A stretch of DNA of 20,501 bases from UMGS1279 sp045577495 (GTDB lineage Bacteria; Bacillota; Clostridia; Oscillospirales; Acutalibacteraceae). Each line of letters opens with the position of its first letter. Position 1 is the stretch's first letter. The stretch lies in contig JAZNIK010000057.1 of NCBI GenBank assembly GCA_045577495.1, positions 1-20,501 of the forward strand, written 5' to 3'. This document shows, piece by piece, positions 5,849 through 13,492 of this stretch. A program made the position numbers and the translations under genes. Under the pieces are notes generated by a model. That model ran no database searches. It worked only from the letters and a program-made list of their open reading frames with translations, and had not been told where the DNA came from.

Positions 5849-8233
5849 ATGAAAGATTTAAAACGAAGCATAAAGGCTCTGGAATTGGATAAGGTTCTGG
5901 GGCTTTTATCTAGACAGGCATCATTAACCGATACTAAAGATATGGCATTAAATATTCTGCCAAGTTTTTCGGTTAATGAGGTTGAAAAAGAACTTAAAAA
6001 AACGGGTGATGCTTATTCTCTCATCGCTCGTTTTGGTGCGCCTTCTTTTGGCAATGTTCAAAATGTTAATTCTTTTTTGTCAAATGCAAAGGCGGGTAGC
6101 GTTTTAACTATACCCGCGCTTCTTGATATTGGGGAACTTTTAAGGGTAGTGCGCTCTGTAAAGGATTGGAAGCAAAATTCAAGCGATAAAGAGTCTTCGT
6201 TAGATGATTTTTTTGAGGTACTGTATCCCAATAAATATTTTGAAGAAAGAATTTTCTTTTGCATTAAAAACGAGGATGAACTTAACGATAATGCATCACA
6301 AACATTAGCCGATATCAGACGAAAACTAAAAAATGCATCTCTTAATATAAAAAGCAGACTCGACCAAATTGTAAGGGACTCAAAATATTCCACATATTTG
6401 CAGGATACGATTGTAACTATGCGACAGGGAAGATATGTTGTTCCCCTAAAAGCAGAGCATAGAGGTCAAATTCAAGGCTTGGTGCATGATACCTCGGCAT
6501 CTGGTGCTACTTTGTTTGTTGAGCCAATGTCGGTTGTTGAAATAAATAACGAAATCAAGGTTTTGCAGTCTAAGGAAAAGGAAGAAATTGAACGTATTTT
6601 AGCCGAACTTTCGGCAGAGGCGGCAACCTTTGCAGACAGTATGACAACTTCATATAACGCACTTATAGAGCTTGATTTGTGTTTTGCTAAGGCAAATCTT
6701 GCCTTTAGTATGCGAGCATCAATGCCTCTAATAAATTCTAATGGTAAGGTATATTTAAAGAATGCAAGGCATCCGCTAATTCCTAAAAAAGATGTGGTTC
6801 CTATTACGGTTAAACTGGGCGAGGAATATAATGTTTTAGTTATTACGGGTCCTAATACGGGAGGTAAAACAGTTTCTCTTAAAACCATTGGTCTTTTTAC
6901 CCTTATGGCGTGTTCGGGACTTATGATACCTGCAGATGATAATAGCAAAATTGCAGTTTTTGATGGTGTTTATGCCGATATAGGTGATGAGCAAAGTATT
7001 GAGCAGTCGCTTTCTACATTTTCATCCCATATGAACCATATTATTGATATTTTAAATTCTGCGGGCAAAAATACATTAGTTTTGTTTGATGAGCTTTGCT
7101 CGGGTACCGACCCAATAGAAGGTGCCGCGTTAAGCATATCAATTTTAAACGAACTAATAGATAGAAAAAGTACTGTAGTTGCAACAACCCACTATTCAGA
7201 GCTTAAAGCCTTTGCACTAGATACTGTTGGCGCACAAAATGCTTGTTGCGAGTTTGACGTTGAAACCCTAAAACCAACCTATCGTCTTTTGATTGGTATA
7301 CCCGGTAGGTCAAATGCATTTGCTATCTCTAAGCGTTTGGGACTGAGTGAAAACATTGTAAACAAGGCAGAGGGCTTTGTGTCTGAGGATAACCGCCGCT
7401 TTGAAACGGTTGTTGCAAAGCTTGAAAATGCATATATTTCTGCCGAAAAGGATAGGGCAGAGATTAACAAAATTAAAAGCGAACTTGAGAAAAATAAAAA
7501 AGCAACAGGTGACCGCTTGCACGAGATACAGCGTGAACGAGATAAAATGCTTGAAAATGCCCGTCAAAAAGCAAATGATATTATTGAACAGGCTAGAGAA
7601 CAGTCTAATAGACTTCTTAACGAAATTGATGAACTTAAAAAGCAGTTAAACCGCCAAAACAGTAGCGAGATGGCTCAAAAGGCTCGTACTCTTGCTAAGC
7701 AAACCATTACGGGAATGGAAAATGCAGTAGACTCCTATAATAAAAAAGAGGAGTTTACGCTTAGTAAACCCGACCGACCCTTTGTTGTTGGCGATATAGT
7801 TCAAATCAAAGGTTTTACTCGCGAGGGAATAATTGATAAAATCAGTGATGATAAAAAGACCGTTTTTGTAATGATAGGTTCACTAAAAACCAAGGTTTCG
7901 GTTGATGATTTAGGTCTTTTTACTTCAAAGCTAAATAACAAAAAGATAACCCGTAATGTTAAGGGAATTAAATCAAAAGCGGAGCGTAATATATCACGCG
8001 AGCTTGATATTAGGGGTTTTGCCTCGGATGAGGGAATATTAGAACTAGACCGATTTTTAGATGAGTCTGTTCTGTCGGGTGTGGAGTTTGTTACAATCAT
8101 TCACGGAAAGGGAACAGGTGTGCTTAAAAAAGCAGTAAGAGGTCATTTGAAAAATCATCCATCGGTTAAATCTTGTCGTCCCGGTCTTTTCGGCGAAGGC
8201 GAAGATGGTGTAACGGTTGTAGAAATGAAGTAG
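5849..8233 (+). CDS. mutS2: Endonuclease MutS2 with Smr domain
   Basis: 794 residues, as for B. subtilis MutS2. The order is a MutS-like core and lever region, then the ATPase with Walker A GPNTGGKT at residues 334-341 and Walker B VLFDELCSGTDP with D414/E415. A charged coiled coil spans roughly residues 520-640. A linker with a KOW-like patch (VGDIVQIKGFTREGIID) follows, and a C-terminal Smr nuclease domain runs from LDIRG at residue 719 through HGKGTGVLKKAV to the end. The mismatch-recognition domain of MutS1 is absent, as normal for MutS2. The family binds branched DNA, suppresses recombination, and in B. subtilis splits collided ribosomes; this is family knowledge. The ATG at 5849 has AGGAT at 5836-5840. 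A GTG two codons earlier is too close to that site. Confidence 0.95.
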   Translation: MKDLKRSIKALELDKVLGLLSRQASLTDTKDMALNILPSFSVNEVEKELKKTGDAYSLIARFGAPSFGNVQNVNSFLSNAKAGSVLTIPALLDIGELLRVVRSVKDWKQNSSDKESSLDDFFEVLYPNKYFEERIFFCIKNEDELNDNASQTLADIRRKLKNASLNIKSRLDQIVRDSKYSTYLQDTIVTMRQGRYVVPLKAEHRGQIQGLVHDTSASGATLFVEPMSVVEINNEIKVLQSKEKEEIERILAELSAEAATFADSMTTSYNALIELDLCFAKANLAFSMRASMPLINSNGKVYLKNARHPLIPKKDVVPITVKLGEEYNVLVITGPNTGGKTVSLKTIGLFTLMACSGLMIPADDNSKIAVFDGVYADIGDEQSIEQSLSTFSSHMNHIIDILNSAGKNTLVLFDELCSGTDPIEGAALSISILNELIDRKSTVVATTHYSELKAFALDTVGAQNACCEFDVETLKPTYRLLIGIPGRSNAFAISKRLGLSENIVNKAEGFVSEDNRRFETVVAKLENAYISAEKDRAEINKIKSELEKNKKATGDRLHEIQRERDKMLENARQKANDIIEQAREQSNRLLNEIDELKKQLNRQNSSEMAQKARTLAKQTITGMENAVDSYNKKEEFTLSKPDRPFVVGDIVQIKGFTREGIIDKISDDKKTVFVMIGSLKTKVSVDDLGLFTSKLNNKKITRNVKGIKSKAERNISRELDIRGFASDEGILELDRFLDESVLSGVEFVTIIHGKGTGVLKKAVRGHLKNHPSVKSCRPGLFGEGEDGVTVVEMK

Positions 8234-8244
8234 GGGTGTGAATT

Positions 8245-8811
8245 TTGAAAGAGCAAAGTAAATTTAGCAGATTTTTAAAGCTTTTTTGGTGCTTTTTTAA
8301 GATAGGCGCCTTCACCTTTGGCGGCGGATATGCTATGATTCCTCTAATTCAAAAAGAGGTTGTAGAAAAGCAAAAATGGGTTACCGATGATGACATATTT
8401 GATATTATCGCAATAGCAGAATCAACGCCCGGACCGATAGCAATAAATTCCGCAACCTTTATTGGATATAAAACCTGCGGAGTAATTGGTTCTGTTACCG
8501 CTACTTTAGGTGTTGTTTTGCCATCCTTTGTTGTTATTCTTTTAATATCATATCTGTTAAGAGAATTTGCATCGTTAACGGTTGTTAAATATGCCTTTTT
8601 TGGTATACGCGCGGGTGTTTTGGCGCTGATTTTAAAAGCATTTTTTACAATGTATAAAAAATGCCCAAAATCTGTTTTGGCATATAGCATAGCGGCGGTT
8701 GCTTTTATTGTTGCCGCCTTTACTAATGTTAGCGTTTTAATTATTATTGCCGCCTCGGCACTAGTTGGCTTGGTTTCATCTTTGATTAAAGCAAGGAGGC
8801 AGATAAAATGA
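8245..8811 (+). CDS. Half-size CHR-family (chromate transporter) protein, first of pair
   Basis: 188 residues, one CHR domain instead of the fused two-domain ChrA of about 400. Family motifs are FGGGYAMIPLIQKEVV at residues 25-40, AESTPGPIAINSATFIG (58-74) and ATLGVVLPSF (86-95). These are followed by several hydrophobic helices and a basic end (IKARRQIK). The start is TTG at 8245 with AGGGG at 8232-8236 at good spacing; no ATG gives the FGGGY motif near the N-terminus. It lies 11 nt after mutS2 and overlaps the next gene by 4 nt. Paired short CHR proteins are thought to work as a heterodimer with opposite topology. Chromate export is known for some members, but nothing here proves chromate is the substrate, and an anaerobic gut-type clostridium may use it for another anion. 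Confidence 0.88.
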   Translation: MKEQSKFSRFLKLFWCFFKIGAFTFGGGYAMIPLIQKEVVEKQKWVTDDDIFDIIAIAESTPGPIAINSATFIGYKTCGVIGSVTATLGVVLPSFVVILLISYLLREFASLTVVKYAFFGIRAGVLALILKAFFTMYKKCPKSVLAYSIAAVAFIVAAFTNVSVLIIIAASALVGLVSSLIKARRQIK

Positions 8812-9380
8812 TTTATTTTGAACTCTTTTGGACCTTCTTTAAAATAGGGCTTTTTACCTTTGGTGGCGGTTATGCTATGCTACCGCTAATTCAAAAAGAG
8901 GTTATGGTACACAACTGGATTTCCAGTGATGAACTAGTTAACTTTGTGGCTGTTAGCGAGAGTACACCCGGTCCGTTTGCCGTTAATATGTCTACCTATA
9001 TCGGTAGTGAGATGGGCGGAATATTCGGTTCGTTTTGTGCTACTCTCGGTGTTGTGCTTCCATCATTTATGATTATTTTAATTGTTGCAAAATGCTATGA
9101 TAAGTTCAAAAATAGCAGTGTTGTTAAGGGTTGTATGTCGGGCCTAAAACCCACAGTTATTGGTCTGATTGGTTCAGCGGTTATTTCAATTGCTTTAACT
9201 GTTTTGTTTCCCGCGGGAATTACACTTTCGGTATTCACTGGTTTAGCCTTTTATATTTCGGTTGTAATTTTTATAGTAATGTCTATTTTATCATTTAAAA
9301 AGGTTCATCCGATTCTAATTATTTTAATGTCTGCCGCTATTGGAATCGCGGTTGGATATGGATTTAATTTGCAGGTATAA
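8808..9380 (+). CDS. Half-size CHR-family (chromate transporter) protein, second of pair
   Basis: 190 residues with the same motifs as its upstream partner: FGGGYAMLPLIQKEVM (residues 18-33), SESTPGPFAVNMSTYIG (50-66) and ATLGVVLPSF (78-87). The two proteins are clearly paralogous in these N-terminal motifs but differ in the C-terminal helices. The ATG at 8808 overlaps the previous stop (ATGA) and has AAGGAGG at 8793-8799, so the pair is translationally coupled and probably made in equal amounts. It ends with IGIAVGYGFNLQV just before a strong terminator. Inner-membrane anion transport is the likely role, with substrate unproven. Confidence 0.88.
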   Translation: MIYFELFWTFFKIGLFTFGGGYAMLPLIQKEVMVHNWISSDELVNFVAVSESTPGPFAVNMSTYIGSEMGGIFGSFCATLGVVLPSFMIILIVAKCYDKFKNSSVVKGCMSGLKPTVIGLIGSAVISIALTVLFPAGITLSVFTGLAFYISVVIFIVMSILSFKKVHPILIILMSAAIGIAVGYGFNLQV

Positions 9381-9416
9381 AAAACAGATGTGTGGAAATT
9401 TCCACACATCTGTTTT
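9381..9416. terminator. Perfect palindromic bidirectional terminator
   Basis: An 18-base arm (9381-9398) is followed at once by its exact reverse complement (9399-9416). The core stem is CAGATGTGTGG/CCACACATCTG around AAATTT, with A-rich flank on the left and T-rich flank on the right. It therefore works as an intrinsic terminator on both strands: for the CHR pair from the left and for the convergent DUF5067-like gene from the right. Confidence 0.93.
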
Positions 9417-9445
9417 TTAACATTAGGCAATTAAGCGCACATCTT

Positions 9446-9925
9446 TTAATTAAGTTTAAACACCTTTTCTTTTTTTTCAGTAAAGAAGCCGTAATCTTCT
9501 ACTTCGATCTGAACATCATTATCTAGATCGTTGAGAAAATAAGCAATCTCGGCGTAATATTTTACTCCACCTTTTACATTTTTGTATTGGTCTTCTGAAT
9601 CGTAATTACATTTCTTTGGAAGCTCAAAACACTCGGTTAGGCCTACACCATTTTGATAAACATAAAAATCCCCTTCGTAACAGAGTGTAGTAGGCTCCTT
9701 ACCTTGATTATTTAGTAAGTATTTGATAATAATAACATATTCTCCGTTTTTATCCTTGCATAAACGATAACTGTCTATTTCAATAATGGCATCATCGCCT
9801 GCGATTTCATCAACAAATGCAAAACTCAACCCTCCAAAAACTAAAAATAAGGGTGAACAAAGCATATAAACAATATTTATAAATATGCCGGCAATAATAA
9901 TTAAAGCGATATAACCTTTTTTCAT
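9446..9925 (-). CDS. Membrane-anchored DUF5067-like protein of unknown function
   Basis: 159 residues. An N-terminal hydrophobic segment (about residues 5-37, starting MKKGYIALIIIAGIFINIVY) would anchor it in the membrane or act as a signal peptide. The cysteine at 23 lies in YMLCS, which is a poor lipobox, so I do not call a lipoprotein. The exported part looks like a small beta-sandwich: IIEIDSYRLCKDKNGEYVII, IKYLLNNQGKEP, VYQNGVGL (89-96), QYKNVKGGVKYYAEIAYFL and DVQIEVEDYGFF. The ordering of kDxxGxxVIIIxYxxxN, then VYQNGVxL, then YKNVKxG resembles DUF5067 domains seen in Firmicutes lipoproteins; this is recognition by eye. The ATG at 9925 has AAGGAG at 9933-9938. It is a single gene with its own promoter, convergent to the CHR genes. 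No function can be assigned. Confidence 0.7.
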   Translation of the reverse strand: MKKGYIALIIIAGIFINIVYMLCSPLFLVFGGLSFAFVDEIAGDDAIIEIDSYRLCKDKNGEYVIIIKYLLNNQGKEPTTLCYEGDFYVYQNGVGLTECFELPKKCNYDSEDQYKNVKGGVKYYAEIAYFLNDLDNDVQIEVEDYGFFTEKKEKVFKLN

Positions 9926-9948
9926 ATAATCACTCCTTAGTCAAAGTT

Positions 9949-9977
9949 ATTATATCATAAAAAATTTTTTAAGTCTA
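9949..9977 (-). promoter_or_regulatory. Sigma-A-type promoter of the DUF5067-like gene
   Basis: On the minus strand, TAGACT (9977-9972), a 17-base spacer and a consensus TATAAT (9954-9949), followed by AAGGAG and the ATG at 9925. The -10 is perfect and the -35 matches 4 of 6. The short leader of about 17-18 nt leaves no room for a riboswitch. Confidence 0.7.
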
Positions 9978-10150
9978 CAATTTTTTAAAAAACTTAATTG
10001 GAGGGTTATTTATAGTCCTAGCCCTTTAAAACCGCTTTTGCGAAGAAAATATAAAATTTTAATACCACAGTTAATACAGTATTTAATTGCATCATTAAAC
10101 CCAAAGTTAATTGTGTTGTAAAGTGTGAGAGTAAATATTGGTTTTTATGC
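9978..10150. other. AT-rich intergenic stretch downstream of the his operon
   Basis: It lies between the hisIE stop and the promoter of the DUF5067-like gene. I see no convincing GC-rich hairpin with a T-tract for the his transcript. The best candidate is a feeble CGC-AAAA-GCG followed by GTTTT on the minus strand near 10030. A 40-codon open stretch on the minus strand, ending at 10010, contains CxxC but has no start codon or ribosome-binding site. Read-through of his transcription into the next gene is possible. Confidence 0.4.
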
Positions 10151-10783
10151 TTATTGCATTTTTTCCTGCTTTACTTTATGGTCAACGATATGGCGTTTAG
10201 CAAGTTCTTTTGTAACATCTTCAAGAGAAATTCCCATTTCAATCATCATAACTGTTATGTGATATAAAAGGTCGGCAATCTCAAAAACGGTTTCTTCCTT
10301 GTCGCCACCCTTAGCGCCAATGATAACCTCGGTAGATTCCTCGCCAACTTTTTTAAGGATTTTATCAATTCCTTTTTCAAAAAGATAGGTGGTATATGAA
10401 CCCTCTTTTTTATTTAACTTGCGGTCAAGAAGCATATTATATAATCCCTCATATGAAAATGCATCTTTGCCCTCTTTGATACACTCAAAAAAACATGATT
10501 CGCTACCTGTGTGACAAGCGGGACCGTTTTTAATTACATCAATTAACAAGGTGTCGCGGTCACAGTCGGTTTTGATTGAAACAATCTCCTGAAAATTGCC
10601 CGAGGTTTCACCCTTGCGCCAAAGCTCATTTCTGCTACGGCTATAAAAACAGGTTTTGCCCTCTTCAATACTAATTTTAAGCGATTCCTCATTCATATAG
10701 GCAAGCATCAAAACCTTGTTTGTAAAGTGGTCTTGAACTATTGCGGGAATAAGACCATCACTGTTATATTTTAAATCAAACAT
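10151..10783 (-). CDS. hisIE: Bifunctional PRA-CH / PRA-PH HisIE
   Basis: 210 residues carrying two enzymes of histidine synthesis. The N-terminal HisI part (1-108) is phosphoribosyl-AMP cyclohydrolase: VLMLAYMNEESL, YSRSRNELWRKGETSGN, the metal site DCDRD (73-77) and cysteines C90 and C97. The C-terminal HisE part (about 112-198) is phosphoribosyl-ATP pyrophosphatase: KVGEESTEVIIGAK and EIADLLYHITVMM (168-180). Together they convert PR-ATP to ProFAR. The ATG at 10783 has GAGGG in the end of hisF, one base downstream of the hisF stop. It is the last gene of the operon. The fusion is common in bacteria. Confidence 0.96.
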   Translation of the reverse strand: MFDLKYNSDGLIPAIVQDHFTNKVLMLAYMNEESLKISIEEGKTCFYSRSRNELWRKGETSGNFQEIVSIKTDCDRDTLLIDVIKNGPACHTGSESCFFECIKEGKDAFSYEGLYNMLLDRKLNKKEGSYTTYLFEKGIDKILKKVGEESTEVIIGAKGGDKEETVFEIADLLYHITVMMIEMGISLEDVTKELAKRHIVDHKVKQEKMQ

Positions 10784-10784
10784 T

Positions 10785-11540
10785 TTAAACCCTCATTTCA
10801 ATCTTGTTATCTCTTAAATATTGTTTTAAATCCTTAATGTTTATTTCTTTAAAATGGAACACCGATGCTGCAAGACCTGCATCTGCAACACCTGCTTTAA
10901 AAAGTTCTAAAAAATCTTCCTTTTTACCTGCACCGCCACTAGCAATAACAGGAATATTGACTCTGCTTTGAATTTCATAAAGCATCTCTAAATCAAAGCC
11001 GTTTTTAACACCATCGGTATCAATGCTATTTACCACAAGCTCACCTGCACCGCTTTGTTCACCGTTAACCGCCCAATCTAAAGCGTTAATATTAGTGTCG
11101 GTTCTGCCGCCTGTGGAAAAAATATGAAATTCGCCGTCAACACGCTTAATATCCATAGATAAAACGACACATTGGTCACCATATTTTTTAGCCGCTTGTT
11201 CAATGAGTTTCGGGTTTTTGATTGCTCCCGAATTTACAGAAACTTTATCAGCGCCGCATTTTAAAACGCGGTCAAAATCATCAAGGGTGTTTATACCTCC
11301 GCCAACAGTAAGAGGAATAAAAATTTCACTCGCTACTGTTTTTAAAACATCGGTAAAAAGCGAACGATTTTCATATGATGCGGTAATATCGTAAAAAACA
11401 AGTTCATCTGCACCGCTTTTGTTATAAAATCTTGCAAGTTCAACGGGGGAAGAAACATCCTTGATTCCGTCAAAGTTAACACCTTTAACAACACGACCAT
11501 TTCTAACATCAAGGCAAGGAATAATACGTTTTGCAAGCAT
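10785..11540 (-). CDS. hisF: Imidazole glycerol phosphate synthase cyclase subunit HisF
   Basis: 251 residues, a (beta/alpha)8 barrel. Catalytic aspartates fall exactly where expected: D11 in IPCLDV and D130 in VLSMDIKR. Phosphate-binding loops are visible at LTVGGGINTLDD and IASGGAG. It uses PRFAR plus ammonia from HisH to make imidazole glycerol phosphate and AICAR. The barrel mouth strand reads SMDIKR where many homologues have IDAKR, a conservative change. The ATG at 11540 has GGAGGA within the end of hisA, with a 2-nt gap between genes. The heterodimer partner HisH is two genes upstream. Confidence 0.97.
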   Translation of the reverse strand: MLAKRIIPCLDVRNGRVVKGVNFDGIKDVSSPVELARFYNKSGADELVFYDITASYENRSLFTDVLKTVASEIFIPLTVGGGINTLDDFDRVLKCGADKVSVNSGAIKNPKLIEQAAKKYGDQCVVLSMDIKRVDGEFHIFSTGGRTDTNINALDWAVNGEQSGAGELVVNSIDTDGVKNGFDLEMLYEIQSRVNIPVIASGGAGKKEDFLELFKAGVADAGLAASVFHFKEINIKDLKQYLRDNKIEMRV

Positions 11541-11542
11541 AA

Positions 11543-12262
11543 TTATTCCTCCTTTGCTAAGGATAAGGCGCGTTTTAAATCTAGTTTGCCTTCGTATAAG
11601 GCTTTGCCTAGAATTGCGCCGTATGTTCCAAGGTTTTTAAGCGCGGTGATTTCATCTTCAAAGGTGATTCCGCCCGATGCAACAACGTCTAGCCCTTTGA
11701 TTTTTGCAAGGCGCTCATATGCTGAGATGTTTGTTCCACTCAATGCTCCATCTTTTGAAATATCGGTATATATAACTGTTTTAACACCGGCATCTCTTAA
11801 TTTTTCACAAAATTCAAAAGAGGGCAGAGAAGTGACTTCCTCCCATCCACTAACTGCTACCATACCTTCCTTGGCATCAACACCAACAGCAACGGCATCG
11901 CCAAACTTTTTTACAGAATCCTCAACTAATGAAAAATCTCTGACTGCGGCTGTGCCTAAAATTACTCTTGAAACACCAAGACTTAGGTATTTTTCAATTC
12001 TGTCAAGTGTGCGTATGCCACCTCCAACCTCAATAAAAAGTTTTTTTGTTTCGGCTAGGGCGCGTATAGAATCAAAATTACATAGAGTGCCATCTCTTGC
12101 ACCATCTAAATCTACAACGTGCAAGTTTTTTGCACCCGCGTTTATAAATTCATCCGCGATTTCTAAAGGATTATCGCAATAAACCTTCATTTTATCGTAA
12201 TCGCCTTTGGTTAGTCTAACAACCTTGGCGCCGCGTATATCAATAGCAGGAAAAATTTCCAT
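11543..12262 (-). CDS. hisA: ProFAR isomerase HisA
   Basis: 239 residues, a barrel paralogous to HisF. Catalytic D8 is in PAIDIRGAKVVRL and D129 in AVGVDAKEG. Phosphate loops are EVGGGIRTLDRI and VASGGITF. It performs the Amadori rearrangement of ProFAR to PRFAR. The ATG at 12262 has GGAGGG upstream, overlapping the hisH end, and the gap to hisH is 3 nt. A 198-codon open frame on the opposite strand of this gene (11586-12182) has no homologue-like features and is a shadow. Confidence 0.97.
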   Translation of the reverse strand: MEIFPAIDIRGAKVVRLTKGDYDKMKVYCDNPLEIADEFINAGAKNLHVVDLDGARDGTLCNFDSIRALAETKKLFIEVGGGIRTLDRIEKYLSLGVSRVILGTAAVRDFSLVEDSVKKFGDAVAVGVDAKEGMVAVSGWEEVTSLPSFEFCEKLRDAGVKTVIYTDISKDGALSGTNISAYERLAKIKGLDVVASGGITFEDEITALKNLGTYGAILGKALYEGKLDLKRALSLAKEE

Positions 12263-12265
12263 TTT

Positions 12266-12883
12266 TTATCCCTCCAACTCTGCAAAGGCTTTTAAAATAC
12301 CTAAACCTACATCACCGCTTTTTTCGGGATGAAACTGTGCACCATAAACATTTTTGTTTTTAACAATAGCGGGAACCTTAACTTCATAGTTAGAAACTGC
12401 TAAAAGCGATTCATCACAGTTTTTGCCGTAAAAAGAGTGCACAAAATATACATAATCGTTATTGTTTGTATATTTAAAAATCGGGTCGGTTGTGTTTTTG
12501 ATTTCTAAACTATTCCAACCCATATGCGGTATTTTTAAATCATCTTTTATATCACTTGAAAGAGGGGAAACCTCGCCCTTAATAAGACCTAAGCCAAAAT
12601 GCTCACCATATTCAAAGCTTTTATCAAAAAGCAGTTGCATACCAAGGCAAATACCTAGAATAAACTTGCCTTTTTTAGCCTCGGCTTTAACAACCTCGCC
12701 AAGACCTGTTTTGTCTAAAAGTTTTATCGCATCACCAAAGGCACCAACACCCGGTAAAATAATGCGGTCTGCTTTTTTTATTACCTCGGCATCGCTTGTG
12801 ATAACCGATTCAATGTTTAAAAAATTGAGTGAGCATTGCAATGAAAATAAATTTCCGCAACCATAATTAACAATTGCTATCAA
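12266..12883 (-). CDS. hisH: Imidazole glycerol phosphate synthase glutaminase subunit HisH
   Basis: 205 residues, class I glutamine amidotransferase. It starts IAIVNYGCGNLFSL. The nucleophile is C79 in GICLGMQLLF, and H185 with E187 in QFHPEKSG completes the triad. LPGVGAFGDA forms the early binding loop. It releases ammonia from glutamine and channels it into HisF. The start codon is TTG at 12883 with AGGTGG upstream; there is no in-frame ATG near the N-terminal motif. It is 14 nt downstream of hisB. Confidence 0.96.
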   Translation of the reverse strand: MIAIVNYGCGNLFSLQCSLNFLNIESVITSDAEVIKKADRIILPGVGAFGDAIKLLDKTGLGEVVKAEAKKGKFILGICLGMQLLFDKSFEYGEHFGLGLIKGEVSPLSSDIKDDLKIPHMGWNSLEIKNTTDPIFKYTNNNDYVYFVHSFYGKNCDESLLAVSNYEVKVPAIVKNKNVYGAQFHPEKSGDVGLGILKAFAELEG

Positions 12884-12897
12884 AATTATACCACCTA

Positions 12898-13485
12898 TTA
12901 TAAAGTACCTTTAGTTGAGGGGATTTCACCATTTAGTTTAAAGTCAATCTCCAAAGCCATAGCAAGTGACCTTGCAACAGCCTTAAATATTCCCTCAATT
13001 ATGTGATGTGAGTTTTTGCCATCAAGCTTTTTAATGTGCAAATTCATACCTGCCTCGCGTGTGAATGCGGCAAAAAATTCCTCAACCAATTCGGTATCAA
13101 AATCGCCAACCTTTGCCGAGGGGATTGTAACATCAAAATTCAGGTATGAACGACCGCTAAAATCAATAGCAGTAAGAATCAAAGCCTCATCCATTGGCAA
13201 AATAATGTGACCGTATCTTATAATTCCCGCCTTGTTGCCTGCGGCAGTGCTTAAAGCCTCGCCAAGCGCAATACCAATATCCTCGGCGGTGTGGTGAAAA
13301 TCAACCTCAGTATCGCCCTTGCAGGTTATATTAAGGTCAATTCTACTGTGCTTTGAAAACAGTTCTAGCATATGGTTTAAAAAGCCACAACCTGTATCAA
13401 CTGAATATTTGCCACTACCATCTAAATTGATAGCCAGTGTAATATCTGTTTCGTTTGTTTTACGGGTGATTTCTGCTGTTCTCAT
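12898..13485 (-). CDS. hisB: Imidazoleglycerol-phosphate dehydratase HisB
   Basis: 195 residues, the monofunctional dehydratase without the phosphatase domain of enterobacterial HisB. Metal-binding motifs are HHTAED (64-69) and SHHIIEG (159-165), in the duplicated fold typical of IGPD, and GCGFLNHMLELFSKHS is conserved. It turns imidazole glycerol phosphate into imidazole acetol phosphate. The ATG at 13485 has AAGGA about 10 nt upstream. Lack of the phosphatase part means another protein must remove the phosphate from histidinol phosphate. Confidence 0.97.
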   Translation of the reverse strand: MRTAEITRKTNETDITLAINLDGSGKYSVDTGCGFLNHMLELFSKHSRIDLNITCKGDTEVDFHHTAEDIGIALGEALSTAAGNKAGIIRYGHIILPMDEALILTAIDFSGRSYLNFDVTIPSAKVGDFDTELVEEFFAAFTREAGMNLHIKKLDGKNSHHIIEGIFKAVARSLAMALEIDFKLNGEIPSTKGTL

Positions 13486-13492
13486 ACAGTGT

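Noticed and set aside
6472..6948. A 158-codon minus-strand frame inside mutS2
   Set aside because: Lies across the MutS2 core and Walker A region; no start signals, antisense artefact.
10010..10140. Possible gene remnant on the minus strand with a KYCINCGIKI stretch
   Set aside because: About 40 open codons, no start codon or ribosome-binding site, and one CxxC in AT-rich DNA is weak evidence. Not supportable without a database match.
11586..12182. A 198-codon open frame on the plus strand opposite hisA
   Set aside because: Antisense to an unmistakable gene with catalytic residues in place; Ser/Pro/Thr-rich composition typical of antisense reading, no ribosome-binding site.
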